Shown: piece by piece, positions 56,366 through 64,000 of the stretch
Layout of the letters: each line of letters starts with the position of its first letter
Position numbering within the stretch: the first letter of the stretch is position 1
Assembly (NCBI GenBank): GCA_030549205.1
Contig: JAUKTV010000003.1
Location: forward strand, 1,364,001 to 1,428,000
Direction: 5' to 3'
Source: Apiosordaria backusii
Lineage: Eukaryota; Ascomycota; Sordariomycetes; Sordariales; Lasiosphaeriaceae
DNA length: 64,000 nt
Made by a program: the position numbers and the translations under genes
Notes under the pieces: generated by a model
Told to the model about the DNA's origin: nothing
Databases searched by the model: none
What the model saw: the letters and a program-made list of their open reading frames with translations, nothing else

Positions 56366-57318
56366 TCGTTGCCAGTGTTATGGTCAGCGGAAGGTTGGGT
56401 GGTGGTTTCGCCTGATCGAGGCAGATTATCGCAGATTGTAGGAGTGGTATGAGAGAAGAGAGTGGTTGTTGCGGTAAAAATCAAAAAGCGAGAGGCAGCG
56501 CGAGAGAAGAAGGAATATTAGAAAAAAGCTCTGGGAGCCTGCAGATTCTTTAGACTGCTAATCTCCCGGTGGAAGAAATTTGACGGGATAGAAAGTCGTA
56601 GATTTGTTTCCAGGCAGCGGCGATATCTACCACTCTCAGCCTGCCAAAATGGAAGGAGAGACCCTCCAAAATCTGCACCTAACCGCTGTTCACCAGCAAA
56701 CTTCCAGGTCGGCCACTACACTGCTCAGTTTGTTGCAATATTATGGACCTTTTCATACAAACCACCCGTTCATGTGCACCGCAAGCAAACTCATAGAGAT
56801 GCCTCTATTTAATGGGTACTATGGGTGTTGCGGAAATTGCCAATCCTCGGTTCCCTTGTCCACAGTGCCACGGTGCCACGGTGCCAAGCTAGGTTGGCTG
56901 ATGATAACATTCCATGCATTTATAACCTGGTAGTCTACATAAGCCTTTCTCTACCGGGCCAAAATCTGTCTTGTGCAACGCGATCCATGTCTCGCTCGTC
57001 CGAAACCAGCGCTGATATTGATGCCGTTCCAAGTGTACGTATGTACTAGTGCATATAATGATACACGATCCATGTTCTTAAGTCCATATGCCTAGTTCTT
57101 TTCTCAGTAGGCGTCCATAACCTGATACCAATGCACCCCAAAGATCCTCCAGCGCCCCCCAGAAGATCTTCCGATGCCCCCAGAAGACTACCCGATACAT
57201 CTAGAAGATCTTTCGACGGATGTCTTCTTGAGATAATACCTGAATAATTAGTAACAATAGCCCTAAGATACCCACCAAAATGCATTCAAAGCTTGTTGGT
57301 AAGAATATGTGAGGTTAA
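56366..57318. other. intergenic with a 21-bp minisatellite
   Basis: No gene supported. Tandem repeats lie at 57136-57219. Confidence 0.5.
57136..57219. repeat. four 21-bp tandem repeats
   Basis: Units 57136-57156, 57157-57177, 57178-57198 and 57199-57219 share a CCCAGAAGATCTTCCGATG-like core with several substitutions each. Confidence 0.85.
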
Positions 57319-60300
57319 TCAGCTCCCGTAACAGATATGCTTCAGCCAAAAGGCCGCCACATCCTTAGGAGCAGCTTCAATTTTGAAGAGCACTTCCTCC
57401 CTTTTATCAGCGCTTTCCCTGGCAATCACCAGGTCCAACATCCGCGGAGCGGCGCGGTTCGACGTGAAGTAGGCCAGGCCGCAATCCACCAGCCGGATTG
57501 ACCGCTGGTCAAAGTCCAACATCAAGAAGATCTGGCTGTTAGCGCCGTCCTCTGTGCCGCTGCCGCTGCCGCAGGAAAGCAGCCCAATTTCATGGTCCTT
57601 GCCGTTCTCATCTGTCTCGTAGAAGAATGAAAACAGATCGCCGCACGTCTGGGCTAGCCTTTTCCGTATCTCTAGGGGGTCCGATCGAGTGTCTTCCTCT
57701 GCCAGGATCGTTGCCAACTTCCAGATGGTTGAGGTTTCGGCAGCTTCATCCTCGGTCTTTCCAAGGACCTCCTTGATTCCCCAGTGGCTTTTAGGCGCCT
57801 CGGGAAACACCCGCTCGAGGTAACGGCAGAGCTCGCATACCAGGATTGCCATCAAACCTTCCCTGGCCTTCACACGCTCCGGTTTAGCTGTTCCTTGGCT
57901 GCTGGTCATGCAACCGAGGAATGCCATCCCCGCGAGCGGGAGCTGGGACTGGTCAGCCGATAGCAAGTGAAGCGCAAGCTCGCCCATGAATTGGCACGTG
58001 CTGATATCATTATTTTGGCCATCCCGGACAGAAGACAGCAATAAGCACAGATGGGCGAACCTCGCTGCCGTTGTCATGTCCTGCAAGTGCGGCTGCTCGG
58101 GGCTAGAGTCTTGGGCCCAGACGTTTTTGAGCTTCCAAGCATCATCGATGGGAGCCACATCGGCAGTGATGTTGTTTGAGCCAGCACCAAAGCAGCTGAC
58201 ATACTTGACAATGGTGTCAATGTTTTGACCTGGAGTAACGCCGAACAGGTTTGCAAGAAGGGAAATTATCCCGTCGCGCAGGCCCTGGTCTTGTTCCCTC
58301 GTCTCTTGGCTGATAGCCAGTGGAGGAGGGCTGGACTCTAGCGATTCACAGCCTGGATCCGGGCGCTCTCTCTTAATGAAAACTGTAGGTTCTCGCTGTG
58401 CGGAGAGGCTGGAGCCGTTGTTTCCATGAGTGCCTTCAGAACTCGTAGCTCTATCTATATGATTCTGGAAGCTCCTACTGGAAACTGCGGATAGCGGCGT
58501 GTCAGGCAACAAGCTTGCCGCTCTGAGAGTGCTGATTTCAGCCTCTTTGTGGGTGATAATTTGATGAAGTTTCGTCGTTTTCTCGACCTCTTCACGGAGC
58601 TGGTTCTCAGTCTCGCCGATCTTGACTTCCAGTGCCCGGATTTGATCATCTCTTGCCTGGATATCTCCCTGAAGTTGGTTTTTTTCGTCTTCAAGCTTCT
58701 GAACAATGCCTGTTTTCTCTTGGATCATGCCTTCTAGCGTGATATTGACGGCAGCAAATTGCTTGAAACTGTCGACCTTCGTTTGTATCTGACCTTGAAG
58801 TTGCTCCACCTGGCATTCCAATTGGAAATTGACCTCCTTAAGTTGCTTGAGATTGGTGTCCTTTTCTTTATCCTTGAGGAGAAGCTTGTCAACTCGGGTC
58901 TTGAGGATGTCATTAATTGCGGCGCTTCCCCGCTTGTCGTCGAGTCCTTGAGCCTGTTGTTGAAGCCTGTTTTTCTCCGCTTGGAGATGCTTCTCGATCT
59001 GCGTGACCTTCTCATCAAACAGGCTCTGCAACTCGATCTTCTCAGCGGTTACTTGCTTAAGTCTTTCGTCCTTTTCGCGAAGCATGGCCTGGTAACGCAT
59101 GATCTCCTGGCGGCCGTTCTCAGCACCACGCTGAGTGTCATCCTGGGCTGACCCAGTCTTTGCTCGACTCGGCTGTGCTGGTGTTGAGAGCACACGTGTC
59201 CCAGCATCGGCAACACTTGTTCCAGCGGTGGTCACATGGGGTTCCACCGATTGCTTGGACGAGCTCACAAATGACGTCGTAGGCTCCATTCCACCTATCA
59301 ACCGGTCGGCGTCAGGGCGTTGGTCAGATCCTGCCAAAGGCTCGCTCGACTTCTTGGAGGCACCCGCAGGGGGTATGATGGGCTCCATGTCGCCCATCAA
59401 TTCGTCAATGTCAGGGGCTGAGGCCTCACAATCAGTCGGAGACAGCTGACAGTCACCGTTGGGAGTCTTCTGACCCTCCCTGACCTGGCGTTCCAACTTT
59501 TCTTTCTCGGCTTTGATCTTGTCGATGCTGCGCTGATATTCAACTCGGATGGTGGTGAACTTCTTCTTCTGGTCCGCTGCATCACGCTCCAGATTTCTAA
59601 CCTTGGTAAGTTGAGCTTCGTAGTCGGCCCTCATAGCGGTGTATTTCTTTTGCTCTTCCGCAGCACCAAGCTCAAGCTTTTGCTTCTCGTCCTGGACTCT
59701 GAGGAGCTCTGACCGCACGTCCTTTTTCTTTGAAACACCCGCAAGCTTTTGCTCTAGTTGACGAAGTTTGGCTACGTGTTTGGCCCTCTGAGAAGCAGCA
59801 TTGTCGAGTTCTTGTTGCAGCCTGCCAATATCCTGTTGTAGCTGCCCAATCTCCAATTTATACCCTTCCTTCTCCACGCCCTGGTTCCAGGATTCTTGTT
59901 GCCATGTGCCAAGGTCCATTTGTAAGCCCTGAATCTGGGCACTCTGGTTGTTGCAGGTTTCTTCCAGCTCCCTAATCTGCGCTTTGTATCCTCCCATCTC
60001 CCTGGACCGATCCTTGGGGCCCTTCGGCGTCTTGTCTCCCGCCTCCATGGACCAGTCCTTGGGGGCCTTTGGCATCTTGCTGGTCCGATTCCTGTGGTTA
60101 TCTTCCAACTGGCGGATCTGGGACTGATAGTCTTCTGGTCCTACCACTGGAATCTTTCCCCCTTTTAACTCGCGGACCTGCGACTGCCCACCCTCCAGTC
60201 CCACAGTCGAACTCTTCTTGTCCTTTTCCAGCTCGCTTATCTGCTTCTTGTAGCCCTCCATCTCCGCAGCCTTTTTGTTGTTCTCCTCTGCCAGCTTGCC

Positions 60301-61290
60301 GGCTTGCTTCTTGTAACCCTCCGTCTCCGCGGCTTGTTTGCTGCAGTCCTCTTCCAGCTTGTCAGCCTTTTGCTTGTATGTCTCTGTTTCTGCGACCTGT
60401 TTTTCAAGTTCTTCCTCCAGCTCGCTGATTTTCTTCTTGTAGCCCTCCGCCTCCGCAACCTGCTGCTTGTTGTCCCCCTCCAGCTTGCTGACTTGCTTCT
60501 TATAGGCTTCGGTCTCCTTTTCCAACTTGCCGGCTTGCTTTTTGTGGGTCTCCGTCTCCTTCTCCAGTCTGGCGATCGACTTCTTGAACCCTTCCATATC
60601 CGCGATCTGGGTCCTGTAGTCCTTCTCAAACTTGCTGACCTGCCTCTTGTTTTCCATCTTCTCACCATGGAGTGCCCGTCTTTGCGCGTTGATGTAGCTG
60701 CAAAAGGTCTCGATCCTGTCCAGCTCGTTACAGATTCGCTCAAGAAGAGGTTCCCAAATTGCTTGCGCGTTTTTGAGTTGCGGCAGCTGGAGAAACTCTT
60801 CAAGACCCTTCAACTCCTCCTTGGCTTGTTGGGTAATATATCCAGCTGCCTCTGGGAAGTAGTTCGGGAACGGCATCCTCTCCTGGAATTCGCGGCCCAC
60901 CATTTCACCTCCACCGGTGGAGCTCTCCTCCATGCTCGACATGTTTGCTGAGGACTGACGGCGCACTTGGTAGTCTCCCAGCTGCGCTGGAGGGCCGAGA
61001 TCGGTATCCTCGTCTATTTCGAGCGAATGGTGGCGAGCGCCCACGGCTGAGCCTTTGATAGCGATGCCATTATGATATGGCGACTCTCCGTACCGTGGGG
61101 GCGATGATTCACTGCCTATCGGAGGCTCAGGCCTATGACGCTTTGGCGAGGGAGGGCGTGGACCGGGCCGGTACGATTGGCTTTCCGGCCTGACCCAGTG
61201 CTCCGAGGCGTCGCCCGCACGCCGTTTTCGCGCCCTCGGCCCAGTAGGTGGAGGGTTTCCGCCCCAATCGTGGCCCCCTGGTCGACTCAT
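57319..61290 (-). CDS. large coiled-coil protein
   Basis: Single exon, 1323 residues. The open frame extends upstream to 61413 only via a TTG; the first ATG is 61290 (MSRPGGHDWGG). Residues 1-150 are Pro/Arg-rich with basic clusters (RARKRRAG, PKRHRPEP). From ~165 to ~980 most sequence is heptad-like coiled coil. Residues ~205-350 consist of 14- and 21-residue repeats of the form E-x-E-G-Y-K-K-Q-x-x-x-L-E. The C-terminal ~300 residues are globular, with LANLFGVTPG and FAHLCLLLSSVRDG, and not recognised. It resembles a scaffold or filament-binding protein, perhaps nuclear because of its basic N-terminus. No motor or kinase motif is seen. Confidence 0.8.
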   Translation of the reverse strand: MSRPGGHDWGGNPPPTGPRARKRRAGDASEHWVRPESQSYRPGPRPPSPKRHRPEPPIGSESSPPRYGESPYHNGIAIKGSAVGARHHSLEIDEDTDLGPPAQLGDYQVRRQSSANMSSMEESSTGGGEMVGREFQERMPFPNYFPEAAGYITQQAKEELKGLEEFLQLPQLKNAQAIWEPLLERICNELDRIETFCSYINAQRRALHGEKMENKRQVSKFEKDYRTQIADMEGFKKSIARLEKETETHKKQAGKLEKETEAYKKQVSKLEGDNKQQVAEAEGYKKKISELEEELEKQVAETETYKQKADKLEEDCSKQAAETEGYKKQAGKLAEENNKKAAEMEGYKKQISELEKDKKSSTVGLEGGQSQVRELKGGKIPVVGPEDYQSQIRQLEDNHRNRTSKMPKAPKDWSMEAGDKTPKGPKDRSREMGGYKAQIRELEETCNNQSAQIQGLQMDLGTWQQESWNQGVEKEGYKLEIGQLQQDIGRLQQELDNAASQRAKHVAKLRQLEQKLAGVSKKKDVRSELLRVQDEKQKLELGAAEEQKKYTAMRADYEAQLTKVRNLERDAADQKKKFTTIRVEYQRSIDKIKAEKEKLERQVREGQKTPNGDCQLSPTDCEASAPDIDELMGDMEPIIPPAGASKKSSEPLAGSDQRPDADRLIGGMEPTTSFVSSSKQSVEPHVTTAGTSVADAGTRVLSTPAQPSRAKTGSAQDDTQRGAENGRQEIMRYQAMLREKDERLKQVTAEKIELQSLFDEKVTQIEKHLQAEKNRLQQQAQGLDDKRGSAAINDILKTRVDKLLLKDKEKDTNLKQLKEVNFQLECQVEQLQGQIQTKVDSFKQFAAVNITLEGMIQEKTGIVQKLEDEKNQLQGDIQARDDQIRALEVKIGETENQLREEVEKTTKLHQIITHKEAEISTLRAASLLPDTPLSAVSSRSFQNHIDRATSSEGTHGNNGSSLSAQREPTVFIKRERPDPGCESLESSPPPLAISQETREQDQGLRDGIISLLANLFGVTPGQNIDTIVKYVSCFGAGSNNITADVAPIDDAWKLKNVWAQDSSPEQPHLQDMTTAARFAHLCLLLSSVRDGQNNDISTCQFMGELALHLLSADQSQLPLAGMAFLGCMTSSQGTAKPERVKAREGLMAILVCELCRYLERVFPEAPKSHWGIKEVLGKTEDEAAETSTIWKLATILAEEDTRSDPLEIRKRLAQTCGDLFSFFYETDENGKDHEIGLLSCGSGSGTEDGANSQIFLMLDFDQRSIRLVDCGLAYFTSNRAAPRMLDLVIARESADKREEVLFKIEAAPKDVAAFWLKHICYGS
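60230..60670 (-). repeat. internal repeats of the coiled-coil gene (42/63-bp units)
   Basis: Units encoding E-[TAM]-E-[GTA]-[YFH]-K-K-Q recur every 14 or 21 codons, at least seven times. Confidence 0.75.
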
Positions 61291-62351
61291 CGAAGTGCTC
61301 GAAACCTCTGCTAAGATGTGCCACTTGGGGGTTGGATGCCTCAACTTGAGGATGCTGCAGGTGTCTCCAAGTCGCGGAGATGCAAGGTCGAGATAAAGTT
61401 GTGCGTCCCCCAACAGCGCTGTGGGCCTAGATAAAGTTTATGTAGAGGGGCCGAAGGGGTGGAGACAAGCACTTGCGAATGATCTAGGCCTTGGGAGATT
61501 GTTAGCATGGGACTTGATGGCAAAACCGCACCTTACTTTGATTGCAATTGGCAATTCTAAATCACTGAAGCTGCCTCCTTGAAGATCAAAAAGCCTATTT
61601 CTAGAGAAAAGATACCTCGTTTCGAGGTGAGAGGCCACCCAAAGCCTGAAGGACAGGTTTAGATTAATGTGAAGGTGTTCCCAGCCTGATGTATTGCACT
61701 AACACCCGTGTCAAAGGTGGGGATGAAGGTTAACGTGCTCGATGGGGTGCTCCCTTCAGGAAGAACGCCAAGATGTGCCGAGTCAAAAGACACCGGTTCA
61801 ATTGCCGTAGCCCCGGAATAATGATTGAGGCTGTCAAATCTGCTAGATTCCAACGGAGTGAGAATGCAGCGAGTGTCTGAAATTTGAGACCATCTTCTCC
61901 GCTGCTCTCAATCATGACAGGTGAAAAAGGATCTGTGGTGTTTAACCCCACCACACACGTGCCCAATGCCCACATCAGCAGAAATGTGACCAAGACGCAG
62001 CTAAAAAGACCCTTTCTTGGCACTCTCAAACACCCAGATCTGATTCGGTCTGCATCTCTTCATTCAATCGATTGTGTGTTCTGCCGGCCCACGGCGATGG
62101 CTACCTGTACGGATCCGCCCAACCAAGCGAACGATCCTCCCTAAGACCCCCTTTTTCCCTTTTCTTAGATCATGCAAACGACCGCCCAGGTAAACAGGTC
62201 CCTAAGGTATGCTGCATGGGGTGGGTATCTTCAACATCCCATTACTCCAGCTGTTCCCTGCGATAAATGTGTAAACGTACAAAACAAACCCCGTTTTGAT
62301 GACCCCTTCATTTCTATTTGCAACTCAATTCCCAATTGATCATCATTTCGT
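61291..62351. other. intergenic, no gene seen
   Basis: Promoter side of the coiled-coil gene and 3' region of the next gene. Short open frames only. Confidence 0.5.
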
Positions 62352-63299
62352 TCAGGTCCGACAAGCATAAGCCGTTGCCGTCCCCACCAGCAGCGTCGCC
62401 GTCGTCGTAAACACCACCGGCGGACCATGCCCCGCCAGCGCTGTGCTGACCACCAAACTAGTACACCCGCTGCAGTTCACCGATATTGTCGTCGTGGTAT
62501 ACCTCGAGTACTTGGTCGAGGTCTTCCCTGCCGATTGTGGCGGCTGGAGAACCAAGGTTGTCTGGCAAATATCAGGCTGTAGGTTGCCGCCGACTCCATG
62601 ACCATACCTTGGGCTTCGAAGGTCGACCGCTGGTTTTGGGAAGGGCGTGATTTGAGCAGCAGCCGGAATGGGGACCTGATCCTGACCACCGCCAATGCTG
62701 TAGCTGTTCGGCGTCTGGATAGCGGGCACATTGTCTGCTGTTCGCTTCGCGAAAAGTGCTGTTGGCTTGCAAATGGTGCTCCAGTACGTACTGGCCGTGT
62801 TGACTCTCTCAGTCTTGTTGATCACCATGTTCGGGCACGAGGAATAATCCCTCCAGATGATGATATTCTCACAACCGTTGCAGTTCACTTCCTTGAACAG
62901 TGTCGTGGTGGTCGGGTAGAGCGTTTGCGTCCCTGACCAGGAACAAGGGTAGACCCAGGCTTCATACGAGGTGGTTGTGCATCCCTTTTGCGGGATGACT
63001 TTGATGGGGGGCTCGATATCGATTGCTCGTCTCGTTGGTACTGGCGCGGGCGCTGGCTCCAAGGGGACGCTTGTTAATATGGGTTTGGTCGGTCTGACTG
63101 GTGGTGTTGTCCAGGTGGGTAAGGCGCGAGTCACTTCGGATACCAACACCAACTCGTCATCGCCGGCAAGGGCTCCGGGGGCGCGAGCCTCGACATCTCG
63201 ATTCCTGGGTGCGTTCGGCGGGGAAACAGGTGAACCAAGTACAAGTGCGAAAAGGACAGACAACGAGAGAAGATGAAGAAGCCTGGGGAGGGCGGCCAT
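62352..63299 (-). CDS. secreted protein with two related VNCxGC modules
   Basis: Single exon, 315 residues. The first ATG is 63299; the longer frame opens with GTG. The start MAALPRLLHLLSLSVLFALV is a clear signal peptide. A Pro-rich segment (~60-100) is followed by module 1 (GCTTTSYEAWVYPCSW ... KEVNCNGCENIII). A spacer with KRTA, a possible processing site, leads to module 2 (ICQTTLVLQ ... ISVNCSGCTSLVV). The two modules look like an internal duplication. No GPI signal or enzyme motif is seen. Probably a wall or extracellular protein of unknown function. Confidence 0.75.
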   Translation of the reverse strand: MAALPRLLHLLSLSVLFALVLGSPVSPPNAPRNRDVEARAPGALAGDDELVLVSEVTRALPTWTTPPVRPTKPILTSVPLEPAPAPVPTRRAIDIEPPIKVIPQKGCTTTSYEAWVYPCSWSGTQTLYPTTTTLFKEVNCNGCENIIIWRDYSSCPNMVINKTERVNTASTYWSTICKPTALFAKRTADNVPAIQTPNSYSIGGGQDQVPIPAAAQITPFPKPAVDLRSPRYGHGVGGNLQPDICQTTLVLQPPQSAGKTSTKYSRYTTTTISVNCSGCTSLVVSTALAGHGPPVVFTTTATLLVGTATAYACRT

Positions 63300-64000
63300 T
63301 GTTGCGCCGGAGAGAGAACAAAACGAAAAAGGACGCTGCGCAAGACGTTGCGTCACAGGAGTGATGTTGACTCTGTCCCCGAAGCCGAATATGCAGATGA
63401 GCCGCTTCCGGTCCAGGCCATGGACATCAAGAACTCAACAACGTTGCCCAGAGCTTTATATGACCCCGATGCACCGCTCCAAACGTAACTCGGACATGTG
63501 TTTCCGGGTCAGCAGACTGGGTGTCGGGCAACTAGATGGCAGGGAGGCGGCGGATGTCAGCATGGGGTCTGGACCGTTTGCAAAAACCGGTCCTTGGGAG
63601 TGTTGCAATCGCCTATGCAATGCATCTCAGTTTGACCGCAATATTGCGCCGCTATGTGACGTCGTTCCTGTTGGTGTCGGCTTGTGGGAGTCGGGTTTCT
63701 GATGAAGACCCCGGATGGCGGATCACGGGCACGGACTGAAAAAGGGAGATCCACGGTCAACTCTCCCAGCTGAAAAGGGAGAAAAGTCTTATCCGAGTCT
63801 GGCCGAGGGTGGCTTCAGAGGAGTGACCTGAAGAGGGCAATATGAGTAGATGAATGGGAATGGCCAAGCCAGCAATTTTTGGAAACAAAAGCAGGGGGGT
63901 TGTATTCGGGGCCGAGACCACGAGTGTGCTATATTGCCATGCTATCTTTTCGTTCGGTGTATCTCCCCGTGAGCATGGTGGCCAGGCCTAGCACACTTTG
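63300..64000. other. intergenic to window end, no gene seen
   Basis: Upstream region of the secreted-protein gene; no supported feature. Confidence 0.5.

Noticed and set aside
60304..60951. 215-codon plus-strand Leu-rich frame
   Set aside because: Mirror of the coiled-coil codons on the opposite strand.
61291..61413. N-terminal extension of the coiled-coil protein
   Set aside because: The longer frame starts with TTG; the first ATG is at 61290.
63300..63356. Extension of the VNCxGC protein
   Set aside because: Begins with GTG; the ATG at 63299 opens a clear signal peptide.
1..64000. CRISPR array, operon or prophage structure
   Set aside because: Spliceosomal introns and gene families show a fungal nuclear genome; repeats are minisatellites or transposon ends.

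Overview
The window looks like nuclear DNA of a filamentous ascomycete, most likely a Sordariomycete and possibly of the order Sordariales. Genes carry short introns of about 50-80 bp with GT...AG ends and CTAAC/CTGAC-type branch sites. One transposon is decayed by RIP-like C-to-T mutation. Gene content includes a GH131 enzyme, a GH7 relic, a sedolisin, a PLAC8 protein and an Hst3/Hst4-type sirtuin. There are no operons; most genes stand alone with 0.3-2 kb between them. Exon structures were read by eye from splice signals, reading phase and family conservation, and no transcript data were available.

Left edge (1-3960): a Mutator-like DNA transposon with ~87 bp terminal inverted repeats and an 8-10 bp target duplication. 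It is mutated to extreme AT richness, but transposase traces are still readable. Inside it sits a 635 bp insert of normal composition, flanked by AGATA, that was evidently added later.

Accessory block (3976-12123): a pseudokinase-like gene starting 24 bp from the transposon end (first intron probably GC-AG), an AAA+ ATPase with a Glu/Lys-rich tail, an eight-exon Ser/Thr kinase with a large unknown C-terminal region, and a minus-strand gene fragment.

13-26 kb: an eight-exon amino-acid permease, a metallo-beta-lactamase-fold hydrolase, a three-exon PLAC8 protein, an SF1 (Upf1-like) helicase and a multi-pass membrane protein.

26.8-39.4 kb is rich in secreted and surface functions: a GPI-anchored Cys-rich protein, a GH131 glucanase, an S53 peptidase with a Ser/Thr/Lys-rich linker, a cation/proton antiporter, an S41-type secreted peptidase, a tRNA-Gln(CUG) gene and the relic of a GH7 cellulase.

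39.9-64 kb is mostly housekeeping or chromatin related: an ASC-1 (TRIP4) homologue with an apparent 1-bp frameshift, an SDR enzyme, an Hst3/Hst4-like sirtuin, a DUF7587-like protein, a small mitochondrial membrane protein, a large uncharacterised membrane protein, a MYND-SET protein, a 1323-residue coiled-coil protein and a secreted protein with two related Cys modules.

Most distinctive observations: the nested transposon whose host reading frame is restored when the insert is removed, the GH7 relic, the ASC-1 frameshift at a G-run, two unrelated 21-bp minisatellites, and the kinase/AAA+/pseudokinase block beside the transposon.
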